The notes: generated by a model not told the origin, from the letters alone. 64,000 nt of DNA from IDS-8 sp036381215 (GCA_036381215.1 DASVDF010000078.1:1-64000), one strand, 5' to 3'; shown: positions 55,155 to 63,891, counted from the first letter of the stretch. Numbers and translations: made by a program.

Positions 55155-56207
55155 ATGAGCGTACGCAACCTGGCGAAGGGACTGACCATTGCCGCGTGCA
55201 TTCTGGCCGCGGGTGCAGCAGCCGCCGAAAAGCTCGAGATTCTCAACGTTTCGTACGATCCCACGCGCGAGCTGTACCGGGAGATCAACGAAAAGTTTTC
55301 CCAGTACTGGCGCGAGCGCACCGGCGACGACGTGACGGTGCAGATGTCGCACGGCGGCTCCGGCAGCCAGGCGCGCTCGGTGATCGACGGCCTCGACGCG
55401 GACGTCGTGACCCTCGCGCTCGCGTACGACGTCGAGGCAATCCGGCTGCACAGCCGGCGTTTGCGCGCCGACTGGCAATCGCGGCTGCCACACAACAGCG
55501 CACCCTACACTTCCACGATCGTGTTCCTCGTGCGCAGCGGCAATCCGAAGAACATCCGCGACTGGCCGGATCTGCTGAGAGACGACGTGCAGGTGATCAC
55601 GCCGAATCCCAAGACCTCCGGCGGCGCTCGCTGGAACTACCTTGCGGCATGGGGCTACGTGCTCGACCGGGAGCTCGGCGGCATCGACCTCCTCGAGGAG
55701 GCGCCGGATGCCGAGGTGGCGGAGGCACACAAGCAGGCGACCGCTTTCGTCGGCGATTTGTACCGTCATGTGCCGGTTCTCGATCAGGGCGCCCGCGGCT
55801 CCACCAACACGTTCGTGCAGCGCGGCATCGGCGACGTGCTGCTCGCGTGGGAGAACGAAGCGTTGCTGGCCATCGATCAGATGGGCGAGGACGAGGTGGA
55901 GATCGTGGTGCCGAGCATCAGCATCCTGGCCGAGCCGACCGTCGCCGTCGTGGATACGGTCGTCGACCGCAAGGGCACGCGGGCCGTCGCGCAGGCCTAC
56001 CTCGAATACCTGTACACCCCGGTCGGACAGGAGATCATCGCGAAGAACCACTACCGCCCGCGGGATCGCGAGGTGGCCGCGCGCTATCGCGGGCAATTCC
56101 CGGCCCTTCGCCTGTTCACGATCGACGAGGTGTTCGGAGGCTGGAGCAAGGCGCAGGCAGAGCACTTCGACGACGGCGGCATCTTCGACCAGGTCTACCT
56201 GCAATGA
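55155..56207 (+). CDS. sbp: Sulfate-binding periplasmic protein
   Basis: A 350-residue solute-binding protein of the sulfate/thiosulfate family. The signal peptide ends near GAAAAEKL (about 24). Typical features are LNVSYDPTRELYREINEKFSQYW, VQMSHGGSGSQARSVIDGLDADVVTLALAYDV, TIVFLVRSGNPKNIRDWPDLL, VITPNPKTSGGARWNYLAAWGY and AYLEYLYTPVGQEIIAKNHYRPR. Ser in the SHGGSGSQAR loop contacts the sulfate. A GGAGAG site precedes the ATG. The last codons, VYLQ and stop, are part of a 23-bp tandem duplication. First gene of the sulfate locus. Confidence 0.94.
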   Translation: MSVRNLAKGLTIAACILAAGAAAAEKLEILNVSYDPTRELYREINEKFSQYWRERTGDDVTVQMSHGGSGSQARSVIDGLDADVVTLALAYDVEAIRLHSRRLRADWQSRLPHNSAPYTSTIVFLVRSGNPKNIRDWPDLLRDDVQVITPNPKTSGGARWNYLAAWGYVLDRELGGIDLLEEAPDAEVAEAHKQATAFVGDLYRHVPVLDQGARGSTNTFVQRGIGDVLLAWENEALLAIDQMGEDEVEIVVPSISILAEPTVAVVDTVVDRKGTRAVAQAYLEYLYTPVGQEIIAKNHYRPRDREVAARYRGQFPALRLFTIDEVFGGWSKAQAEHFDDGGIFDQVYLQ

Positions 56208-56233
56208 CAATGACGGTCTACCTGCAATGACAA
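56192..56233. repeat. 23-bp tandem duplication at the end of sbp
   Basis: The 19 bases GGTCTACCTGCAATGACAA occur at 56192-56210 and again at 56215-56233, so a 23-bp unit covering the last codons and stop of sbp has been doubled. The second copy is non-coding and shifts the porin start away from the stop. Confidence 0.9.
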
Positions 56234-56250
56234 CCAACAAAGGATCATCG

Positions 56251-57480
56251 ATGGGTACGGGAACGAGGATCGGCCCGGCCGTCGCCGCGGCATTCTTCCT
56301 TACGGGGGCAGCGGCGGCCGAGGAGAGCGGGCAAGTCGAAGCCGGCAGCGACGGATTCGCCCTGGCCTCGGCGGACGGCGCCTGGGCGCTGGAGCTGCAC
56401 GGCCTCGTGCATTTCGACGGGCGCTGGTTCAGCGGCGATTCCGTGCCGGACGACGCCGACGAATGGCTGCTCCGGCGCGTGCGCCCTTCGCTCGAAGGCC
56501 AGCTCGGCGAGCGGATCGCCTTTCGCATCATGCCGGACTTCGGCGAAGGCGACGCGGAGCTGATCGACGCATACGTCGATACGGAGCTCGGCGGCGGCTT
56601 GACACTGCGCGCCGGCAAATTCAAGCCGCCCGTCGGGCTCGAGCGCCTGCAGTCGTCCAACAGTCTGCGCATGGTGGAGCGCTCCTTCGTCTCCGAGCTC
56701 TTGCCGAACCGCGATCTCGGTCTCGCGTTGTCCGGGGGCGGCGACCGCCTGGCCTGGAGCGCCGGCGTTTTCAACGGCGTGAACGACGGGCGCTCGGGGG
56801 ACCAGGACGATGACGGCAACCAGGAGGTCGCCTTGCGCCTGTTCTCCCATCCGTTCGGCTCGCAGGAGGACGCGACGACCTTCGGCATCGGCATCGCCGC
56901 GACCTACGGTGATACCGCGGGAACGGGCGACACGCCGTTGCTGTCCGGGTACCGTTCACCCGGACAGGAGACCGTCTTCAGCTATCGCAGCGACGACGCT
57001 CCCACGATTGCCGACGGCGAGCGACTGCGCTTCTCACCACAGTTCTACTGGTACCGCGGGCCGCTCGGCCTGCTCGGCGAGTGGGCGAGCGTGCGCCAGG
57101 ACGTGCGGCGGACCGCTACCACGTTCGATCGCGCCGCGACGCTCGAGCACGAAGCGTGGCAGTTGACCGGCGAGTGGTTCCTCACCGGCGACGAGGCCGG
57201 ATACAAGGATCCGGAGTCCCCGGGCGCGGTGCAGCTCGTGGCCCGCGTCTCCCGCCTCGACATCGACGAGCAGAGCTTCGCCGGCGGCACGACGTCGTTT
57301 GCGGACCCGACCGCCGCCGTGCGCCGCGCCGATACCTGGGGCGCGGGCGTCAACTGGCGGCCCATCAAGGGGCTGAAGACGTCGCTGGTCTACCAGCAGA
57401 CCGCCTTCGAAGGCGGCGCCGCCGGCGGGGACCGGCCCGACGAGAAGGTGATCTTCCTTCGTCTCCAGCAAACCTTCTGA
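56251..57480 (+). CDS. Phosphate-selective-type porin (OprO/OprP family) of the sulfate locus
   Basis: About 409 residues. The signal peptide ends near GAAAAEES (about 24). The barrel begins with WALELHGLVHFDGRWFSGD and the OprO/P-like DEWLLRRVRPSLEGQLGERIAFRIMPDFGEG, then LRAGKFKPPVGLERLQSSNSLRMVERSF. It ends in phenylalanine (LRLQQTF), the BAM signal. OprO and OprP bind anions (pyrophosphate, phosphate) through arginine and lysine ladders, so an anion channel for sulfate is plausible. The ATG at 56251 has an AAGGATC site; another ATG lies eight codons earlier. Confidence 0.9.
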   Translation: MGTGTRIGPAVAAAFFLTGAAAAEESGQVEAGSDGFALASADGAWALELHGLVHFDGRWFSGDSVPDDADEWLLRRVRPSLEGQLGERIAFRIMPDFGEGDAELIDAYVDTELGGGLTLRAGKFKPPVGLERLQSSNSLRMVERSFVSELLPNRDLGLALSGGGDRLAWSAGVFNGVNDGRSGDQDDDGNQEVALRLFSHPFGSQEDATTFGIGIAATYGDTAGTGDTPLLSGYRSPGQETVFSYRSDDAPTIADGERLRFSPQFYWYRGPLGLLGEWASVRQDVRRTATTFDRAATLEHEAWQLTGEWFLTGDEAGYKDPESPGAVQLVARVSRLDIDEQSFAGGTTSFADPTAAVRRADTWGAGVNWRPIKGLKTSLVYQQTAFEGGAAGGDRPDEKVIFLRLQQTF

Positions 57481-57500
57481 GGACGGCGCAACCGCCTTTT

Positions 57501-57541
57501 GTAACCGCGAAGTAACCGCGCTGGAACCGACTCGGTGACCA
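57501..57541 (+). promoter_or_regulatory. 11-bp-spaced direct repeats before cysA
   Basis: GTAACCG (57501), GTAACCG (57512), GGAACCG (57523) and GTGACCA (57535) follow at 11, 11 and 12 bases. The element lies between the porin stop and cysA, 50 bases before the ATG. It matches the set before sbp in motif and spacing and resembles the way PhoB-type regulators bind. Confidence 0.65.
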
Positions 57542-57590
57542 CCGGGCAATAGCATGGTTGCCCGTGACGAAACCGCGCCGGAGGCTGGCC

Positions 57591-59396
57591 ATGTCCATCG
57601 TACTGGAACAGATCTCGAAGCATTTCGACGGCGCCGCCGCCGTCAGCGACGTGACCGTCGACATCGCGGAAGGCGAGTTTTTCGTGCTTCTCGGTCCCTC
57701 GGGGAGCGGCAAGAGCACGCTGCTGCGCGCCATCGCCGGGCTCACGCCGATCGACCATGGGCGGATCCTGCTGCACGGCCAGGACGTGTCGGACGTGAGC
57801 GCGCGGGATCGCGAGGTCGGCTTCGTGTTCCAGAACTACGCGCTGTTCCGCCACATGACCGTCGCGGACAACATCGAGTTCGCCCTGCGCGCCCGGCGCG
57901 TACCGGCGCGCAACCGCCGCCGCCGCTGCGCCGAGCTGCTCGAGCTGGTCGCGCTCGAAGGCTTCGAGCGCCGGCTGCCGACGGAGCTTTCGGGCGGCCA
58001 GCAGCAGCGGGTCGCGGTGGCCCGCGCGCTGGCGCACGAGCCGCGCGTGCTGCTCCTCGACGAGCCGTTCGGCGCCTTGGACGCCAAGATTCGCGAGGAG
58101 CTCCGGCGGGCGATTCGCACCATCCAGCGCGCCGTCGGCATCACCACGATTCTCGTGACGCACGACCAGGAAGAAGCGTTCACGATGGCCGATCGCATCG
58201 GCGTCATGGATCGCGGGCGGCTGCAGGAGGTCGGCGAGCCGCGCGAGCTCTACGCCCGGCCGAAGACCCGTTTCGTGGCGACGTTTCTCGGCGCAGCCAA
58301 CCTGCTGCTCGGCCGTTACGAAGGCGGCGACGTGCGGATCAGCGATTCGGTTTTCCCGACCCTGCATCCGACCCCGACGGTGCCGGCGCAAGGCACCGAA
58401 GCGACCGTGGTCATCCGGCCCGAGGACATCCTCATCCACCGCGCGGGAGCCGCGCCGGAGGCCCTGCGCATCGGCACGGCCAAGGTGACCGGGCTGGAAT
58501 TCACCGGATCGCAGGAACGCATACGCCTGTCGCTGAAATCGAGCGACACGCTGACCAGCGCGCTCACGCCGGACGCGCCGGAATTCATCGTGGAAGCAGC
58601 GCGCGGCGCTCGCGAAGCGGAAAGCCTGCCGCTCAGCGTCGGCCAGATCACGGCGATCGGCGCCAAACGCATTCACGTGCTGCCGACGCGCATCAGCAGC
58701 GTGCGCCTGCTCGCGACCAGCGAAGCCGCCGAGAAGCGGCTGAAAAGCTCAATCCTGGTGCGCGACCTGGCGGAACGGATGAACATCGCGCCGACGCTGC
58801 ACCGGGTCGATGGCGGTCACGGCATCGAGCGCTCCTTGTCCGGTCTTTCCGTCGTGGTTCCCGAGCAGGGGCGCGACCCGCGCCGCGTGGCCGCGCTGCT
58901 GCACACGGGCGCCCGCCAGATCCTTGCGCTGGTCCATGACGACCGGCCGGTGGAGCGGATCCTGATTTATACCCAGCCGTCGCGCCCGGCGCGCGACGGT
59001 GCGCTCTCCACCGCCGGCAGCCTGCTCCGCCACATGAGCGTGGATGCCACGCTGCTCGTGCCCGCGGACGAGCGCATCCTTTACGGCCGGCGCTATCGCG
59101 ACCTGCTGGACATCCGCCAGTCCGCGCTGCGGCTGCACGGAGTCGACGTCCGCACCGAGTCGTTCCGGGGCGACATCATCGACCACCTGAAGCACTGCCT
59201 CGAGGCGGACATCCCCACGCTGCTCCTGGTCGGCGTCACTTCCACGACCGGCCGCCGGGCGCTCATCAGGGGACTGACGGAGCTCGCGGCTCATCGCTCG
59301 TGCGCCGCCGTCCTCGTCACCTCGGCACGCAGCGAAACCGAAAGCCGCGAGGCGGTGCCGGATTTCAGGCGGGCGATGCTGGCCGGCGTGGCCTGA
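57591..59396 (+). CDS. cysA: Sulfate ABC transporter, ATP-binding protein with extra C-terminal domain
   Basis: A 601-residue protein, about 250 longer than usual CysA. The ABC domain (1-235) is complete: Walker A GPSGSGKST, Q loop FVFQNYALFRHMTV, signature LSGGQQQRVAVARAL, Walker B VLLLDEPFGALDAKIREELR and the switch His in VTHDQEEAF. A TOBE domain lies at about 236-345. From about 383 to the end there is an alpha/beta domain with LSGLSVVVPEQGRDPRRVAALL, ERILIYTQPSRPARDG and HCLEADIPTLLLVGVTST, which resembles universal stress proteins. The start follows GGAGG. The added domain is probably regulatory. Confidence 0.92.
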   Translation: MSIVLEQISKHFDGAAAVSDVTVDIAEGEFFVLLGPSGSGKSTLLRAIAGLTPIDHGRILLHGQDVSDVSARDREVGFVFQNYALFRHMTVADNIEFALRARRVPARNRRRRCAELLELVALEGFERRLPTELSGGQQQRVAVARALAHEPRVLLLDEPFGALDAKIREELRRAIRTIQRAVGITTILVTHDQEEAFTMADRIGVMDRGRLQEVGEPRELYARPKTRFVATFLGAANLLLGRYEGGDVRISDSVFPTLHPTPTVPAQGTEATVVIRPEDILIHRAGAAPEALRIGTAKVTGLEFTGSQERIRLSLKSSDTLTSALTPDAPEFIVEAARGAREAESLPLSVGQITAIGAKRIHVLPTRISSVRLLATSEAAEKRLKSSILVRDLAERMNIAPTLHRVDGGHGIERSLSGLSVVVPEQGRDPRRVAALLHTGARQILALVHDDRPVERILIYTQPSRPARDGALSTAGSLLRHMSVDATLLVPADERILYGRRYRDLLDIRQSALRLHGVDVRTESFRGDIIDHLKHCLEADIPTLLLVGVTSTTGRRALIRGLTELAAHRSCAAVLVTSARSETESREAVPDFRRAMLAGVA

Positions 59397-59405
59397 CGCA
59401 AAGCG

Positions 59406-60251
59406 ATGTACGCTCGAGCCACCTGGGTGCGGCCAAGCGCTCTGCCGGGTTTCGGTCTGACGATCGGCACGACCTTCGCGTTTCTCGGCCTCATCGTCCT
59501 GATCCCCGTCGCGGCACTGGTCCTGAAGGCCGGCAGCCTGCCGCTGTCCCAGCTCTGGCAGATCGCCACCGAGCCGCGCGCGCTCGCCAGCTACCGCCTG
59601 AGCTTCGGCGCTGCGCTGCTCGCGGCCGCGCTGAACGCGGTGTTCGGACTGGCCATCGCATGGTCACTGGTACGCTACCGCTTTCCGGGGCGGCGCTTCG
59701 TCGATGCCGTCATCGATCTGCCGTTCGCGCTGCCGACCGCGGTATCGGGCATTGCACTCGCGACGGTGTTCGCGCCCAAGGGGTGGATCGGCCAGTGGCT
59801 GGAGCCGCTCGGGATCCAGGTGGCGTATTCCTGGGTTGGCGTGGTCGTGGCGCTGACGCTCGTCGGGCTGCCGTTCGTCGTGCGCTCCGTGCAGCCGGCA
59901 CTGGAGGACGTCGACGCGAGCCTGGAAGAGGCGGCCGAATCCCTCGGCGCCGGCCGCTGGACCGTGTTCCGCCGGGTGATCCTGCCGGCGATCACTCCCG
60001 CGCTCGCGACGGGATTCACGCTGGCGTTCGCGCGCGGCATCGGCGAATACGGCTCCGTGATCTTCATCGCCGGCAACCTGCCGATGCGCACCGAGATCAC
60101 GCCGCTCCTCATCGTCATCAAGCTCGAGCAGTACGACTACCTCGGCGCCGCCGCATTGGGCTTCGTCATGCTGTGCATGTCGTTCGCGATGCTGCTCGCG
60201 ATCAACGCGCTGAACGGCTGGCGCGCGCGCCGCCACAGGGGACGGAAGTGA
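59406..60251 (+). CDS. cysT: Sulfate ABC transporter, permease
   Basis: A 281-residue permease with six spans and the CysT signature: FRFPGRRF-type loop (RYRFPGRRFVDAVIDLPFALPTAVSGIALATVF), a coupling loop EEAAESLGAGRWTVFRRVILPAITPALATGF and ARGIGEYGSVIFIAGNLPMRTEITPLLIVIKLEQYDY. It begins nine bases after cysA and its stop overlaps the cysW GTG (GTGA). It forms the channel with CysW. Confidence 0.95.
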   Translation: MYARATWVRPSALPGFGLTIGTTFAFLGLIVLIPVAALVLKAGSLPLSQLWQIATEPRALASYRLSFGAALLAAALNAVFGLAIAWSLVRYRFPGRRFVDAVIDLPFALPTAVSGIALATVFAPKGWIGQWLEPLGIQVAYSWVGVVVALTLVGLPFVVRSVQPALEDVDASLEEAAESLGAGRWTVFRRVILPAITPALATGFTLAFARGIGEYGSVIFIAGNLPMRTEITPLLIVIKLEQYDYLGAAALGFVMLCMSFAMLLAINALNGWRARRHRGRK

Positions 60252-61114
60252 ACGCGGCCGGGGCGGTGCTTGCAGCGCGCGCGCCAGGGCGAGGATCGGG
60301 GCGCATCGTGCGCTTCAGCCTCATCGGAATCTCGCTCGCGTTTCTCGCGCTCATACTGCTGATTCCGGTCGCGTCGGTCCTCGCGTACGCATTCTCGAGC
60401 GGGTTCGATGCGTACTGGCAGGCGCTGAGCACACCGGACACGGTTTCCGCCATCCGCCTCACGCTGCTGACGGCGGCGGTCGTGGTGCCCATCAACACGG
60501 TATTCGGCGTGGCCGCCGCGTGGGCGATCGCGAAATTCGACTTCAGCGGCAAGCAGGTGCTCATCACGCTCATCGACCTCCCCTTCTCGCTCTCGCCCGT
60601 CGTAGCCGGTCTCGTGTTCATCCTGCTGTTCGGCGCCCAGGGCTGGTTCGGCCCGTGGCTGGAGCAAAAGGACATCTCCATCGTGTTCGCGTTTCCCGGC
60701 ATCGTGCTGGCGACGCTGCTGGTGACGTTCCCCTACGTGGCGCGGGAGTTGATTCCGGTGATGCAGATGCACGGACGCGATGCGGAAGAGGCGGCGGTCA
60801 GCCTCGGCGCGGGCGGCTGGACGACGTTCTTCCGCGTCACCCTGCCCACGGTTCGCTGGGCCCTGCTCTATGGCATCATTTTGTGCAACGCGCGGGCCAT
60901 GGGCGAGTTCGGCGCCGTCTCGGTCGTTTCCGGCCACATCAGGGGACAGACCACGACCATGCCGCTGCACGTGGAGATCCTCTACAACGAGTATGATCTC
61001 ACCGGCGCGTTTGCCGTGGCCTCGCTGCTGATGCTGCTGGCCGTGCTGACCCTGGTCATCAAAACCGCCATCGAATTCGTGAGCGCCCGGCAGCCCCGGC
61101 CGGGCGTGCGCTAA
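60248..61114 (+). CDS. cysW: Sulfate ABC transporter, permease
   Basis: A 288-residue second permease with six spans. CysW features are NTVFGVAAAWAIAKFDFSGKQVLITLIDLPFSLSPVVAGLVFILLFG, the coupling loop EEAAVSLGAGGWTTFFRVTLPTVRWALLYG and ARAMGEFGAVSVVSGHIRGQTTTMPLHVEILYNEY. The GTG start overlaps the cysT stop, and the sensor kinase gene begins 15 bases after its end. This direct continuation links uptake and sensing. Confidence 0.95.
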   Translation: MNAAGAVLAARAPGRGSGRIVRFSLIGISLAFLALILLIPVASVLAYAFSSGFDAYWQALSTPDTVSAIRLTLLTAAVVVPINTVFGVAAAWAIAKFDFSGKQVLITLIDLPFSLSPVVAGLVFILLFGAQGWFGPWLEQKDISIVFAFPGIVLATLLVTFPYVARELIPVMQMHGRDAEEAAVSLGAGGWTTFFRVTLPTVRWALLYGIILCNARAMGEFGAVSVVSGHIRGQTTTMPLHVEILYNEYDLTGAFAVASLLMLLAVLTLVIKTAIEFVSARQPRPGVR

Positions 61115-61129
61115 GAACGGGAACGGGTG

Positions 61130-63199
61130 ATGAAGCTGCATGCGCCCGGATTGACCGGCTGGCTCGCCCTCGCGACCGCCGCGCTCGTGACCCTGGCAGT
61201 GGCTGCGGTCTCCGTGGTCGGCGTGCGCCTGCTCAAGGATCTCGCGGAAACCGAGGGCCTGACCCGCGTCGAGCTCGCGCTGTCCGCGGCGCAGGAAGCG
61301 TTGCGGCAGGAGACGGAGGCCGTGCTGACGGCGAGCCAGGTGCTGGGGGAACGACCCACGCTGCTGCGGCTCCTGACGAACGGCGACACCGACGCGCTGG
61401 CTCCCTACCTCGCCCGCTACTGCGAGGGCGCCGCGCTCGACGGCTGTGCGGTCGTGCGCGACGGACAACCGGTGGCCGTGAGCGGCGACGGCATCGACTG
61501 GCCGCTCGTCCTCGAGGCGGCGGCGGAACAGGGCGAGCGCTTCCTGGTGACCGGCGCGGCCGGCGGCGTCGCGCTCGCCGGTGCGCACGCCGCGGTGCCG
61601 GAGCACGAGGATTCGACGGTGTTTGCGGTGCGCAAGCTGGACGCCGCGTTCACGAGCCGCCTGAGCGAGCGCACCGGGGTCGAGATGCAGGTCGTCGATT
61701 ACGCGTCGTACAACTTCGACGAGAACGTTTTCGCCATCCTGAACTCGGATGCGCTCGCACGCGGCGAGCCCGTGGCCGACTACGTCGAAGCGCTGGACGC
61801 CTATGCCGGCAGCGTTCCGGTGTCGGCGTCCACCGGCGAAACCGTCGCCCTCCTCCAGGCCGCTCTCCCCGCGAAGGCCGTCCTGCGCCCGGTCGAGAAG
61901 ATACGGCGAAGGATGGCGGTGATCTCGATCGTGATCGCCGTCCTCGCGACCGCCTCCGGCATCCTGATCGGCCGTCACTGGATCGGCGGAGTGCAACGCC
62001 TGACCGGGGCCGCGCGGCGTCTTGGATCCGGGGACCTGTCGGCGGCGATCCCGCAGGCGCCCGGCAAGGAGCTCTCGATCCTCTCGAGCACCCTCGAGGA
62101 AATGCGCCGTAACTTAGTCGAGCTCACCGGCGAGCTCAGGCAGCGCGAGGCGGAAGCCAAGGCCGTGCTCGGTGGTATCGTCGAGGGCGTGTATGCCGTC
62201 GACGAGGAGCGGCGGGTCCGGTTCATGAACGCCCAGGCCGAGCGGCTGATCGGAGTCCCCGCGGCGAACGCGGCAGGCCGGTTCTGCGGCGACGTGCTGC
62301 AGCCCGCACGCGACGCCGCCGGCCGGCGCCCGTGCGAGTACGCCTGCCCGATCGTGCGGGCGCGCCGCGAGGGCCCGGTGCACGCCGTCGAACGAGTCGA
62401 GCCGGTGCCCGGCCGCAAGCGCCGCGTGGTGATCGCGAGTGCGCCGCCCGAAGACGGCATGCAAGTGCAGGTGCTGCGCGACGAGACCGAGCTCGAGGCG
62501 GTGCGCCGCGCGCGCGACACCGTGCTCGCGAACATCTCGCACGAGTTCCGGACGCCGCTGGCCGCGCAACTGGCGTCGATCGAGCTCCTGCGCGAGGGTC
62601 TGGACACGATGTCCGTCGACGAGCAGCGTCAGCTCGTGTTTTCACTGGAGCGCGGGGTGCAGCGCCTGACCTGGCTGATCGACAACCTGCTGGAGAGCGT
62701 GCGCATCGAGTCCGGACAGCTCGCGATCCGGCGGCAGGACGTGGAGTTCGCGGAAGTCGTGGAGGCGGCACGCGAGCTCATCGATCCGTTGCTCACGCAA
62801 CGCGGCCAGACGCTGGAAGTGAATATCCCCGGCCGCCTGCCCGTGCTGTGGGGCGACGAGCGGCGGCTCGTGCAGGTGGCGGTGAACCTGCTGGTGAATG
62901 CGAGCAAGTTCGGCCCGCCCGGCAGCACGATCCGGCTCGAGGCACGGGCGGGCGAGTCCGGCGGCATCGAGTTCTGGGTGGATGACCAGGGACCGGGGCC
63001 CGCGAGCGAGGACGAGGGTGCGCTGTTCGAGCAGTTCACGCGCTCCGGCGGCGAGGATCCGGAGGAAAGCGGCCTCGGCCTCGGGCTTTACATCGTCCGC
63101 TCCATCGTCGAGCGGCACGGCGGCCGCGTGTCGTTGCGCCGCGGCCCGCTCAAGGGCACACGCGCCCAGGTCGAGCTGCCCGTGGGTGCGCGCCCGTGA
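61130..63199 (+). CDS. Sensor histidine kinase of the sulfate locus
   Basis: A 689-residue kinase. The first span is at about 10-32, an extracytoplasmic domain at 33-258, the second span at about 262-282 and a HAMP domain at 283-340. A PAS domain at about 345-450 carries Cys386 and the pair Cys402/Cys406 (PCEYAC). The phospho-acceptor is in ANISHEFRTPLAAQLASIELL (His471). ATPase motifs are NLLVNASKFGP, VDDQGPGP and GLGLGLYIVRSIVERHGG. The ATG at 61130 lies 15 bases after cysW and the stop overlaps the regulator start. By position it should sense sulfate status. Confidence 0.92.
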   Translation: MKLHAPGLTGWLALATAALVTLAVAAVSVVGVRLLKDLAETEGLTRVELALSAAQEALRQETEAVLTASQVLGERPTLLRLLTNGDTDALAPYLARYCEGAALDGCAVVRDGQPVAVSGDGIDWPLVLEAAAEQGERFLVTGAAGGVALAGAHAAVPEHEDSTVFAVRKLDAAFTSRLSERTGVEMQVVDYASYNFDENVFAILNSDALARGEPVADYVEALDAYAGSVPVSASTGETVALLQAALPAKAVLRPVEKIRRRMAVISIVIAVLATASGILIGRHWIGGVQRLTGAARRLGSGDLSAAIPQAPGKELSILSSTLEEMRRNLVELTGELRQREAEAKAVLGGIVEGVYAVDEERRVRFMNAQAERLIGVPAANAAGRFCGDVLQPARDAAGRRPCEYACPIVRARREGPVHAVERVEPVPGRKRRVVIASAPPEDGMQVQVLRDETELEAVRRARDTVLANISHEFRTPLAAQLASIELLREGLDTMSVDEQRQLVFSLERGVQRLTWLIDNLLESVRIESGQLAIRRQDVEFAEVVEAARELIDPLLTQRGQTLEVNIPGRLPVLWGDERRLVQVAVNLLVNASKFGPPGSTIRLEARAGESGGIEFWVDDQGPGPASEDEGALFEQFTRSGGEDPEESGLGLGLYIVRSIVERHGGRVSLRRGPLKGTRAQVELPVGARP

Positions 63200-63891
63200 A
63201 GATCCTGCTCGTCGACGACGATCCGGACCTGCTTTCGGTCACGGGGTTTGCGCTGCAGCAGGCCGGCTTTCTCGTGATCCAGGCGGCGAACGGCGTCCAG
63301 GCGCTGGAGGCGTTCGCGGCCGAGCAGCCCGACCTCGCCGTGCTCGACATCAACATGCCCGGCATGAACGGCTTCGAGCTCGCGCGCCGGCTGCGCGAAC
63401 AAAGCGACCTGCCGGTGCTCATGCTCACCGTCCGCAACGAGGAGCAGGACGTGGTGCAGGCGCTGGAGCTCGGCGCCGACGATTACCTCGCGAAGCCGTT
63501 CAGCCCCAAAATCCTCGTCGCGCGGATCCGCGCGCTGCTGCGGCGCGTCGGCATCGAGGAAGAAGGCACGGCGACTCTGGGCGCGCTTACGTTGAAGCCG
63601 GAGGAGCTCGCGCTGCAGGGATTGCCGCAGGGCACGGTACGGCTCACGCGCCTCGAAACGCGTTTTCTCCAGCTGCTCATGGCGAACGGCGGGCGGCCGG
63701 TGGCCACGGAGCGCATCCTCGGATACGTCTGGGGCAACCGCGCCGCCGGCAATCGCCAGCTCTTGAAGCAGCTCGTGCACCGCCTGCGGCAGAAGGTCGA
63801 ACCCGATCCCGGCAATCCCGTGCTGCTCAAGACGCTGCCGAACGCCGGCTATCTCCTCGACGCGGAAGCCGTGACCTCGGACTCGCGCTGA
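63196..63891 (+). CDS. OmpR-family response regulator of the sulfate locus
   Basis: A 231-residue regulator. The receiver domain has LLVDDDPDLLSV, the phospho-acceptor in LAVLDINMPGMNGFELA, the switch Thr in PVLMLTVRNEEQDVV and Lys in GADDYLAKPFSPKILVARI. The winged helix (about 130-228) includes LTRLETRFLQLLMANGGRPVATERIL and closes with RLRQKVEPDPGNPVLLKTLPNAGYLL. GTG start overlapping the kinase stop (GTGA). It is expected to bind direct repeats, and the GTAACCG-type sets before sbp and cysA are the obvious candidates. The 109 bases after it hold nothing I recognise. Confidence 0.93.
   Translation: MKILLVDDDPDLLSVTGFALQQAGFLVIQAANGVQALEAFAAEQPDLAVLDINMPGMNGFELARRLREQSDLPVLMLTVRNEEQDVVQALELGADDYLAKPFSPKILVARIRALLRRVGIEEEGTATLGALTLKPEELALQGLPQGTVRLTRLETRFLQLLMANGGRPVATERILGYVWGNRAAGNRQLLKQLVHRLRQKVEPDPGNPVLLKTLPNAGYLLDAEAVTSDSR

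Noticed and set aside
60137..61996. A 619-codon minus-strand frame opposite cysW and the sensor kinase
   Set aside because: The product is very rich in Arg, Gly, Glu and His without structure and is a mirror of the coding strand.
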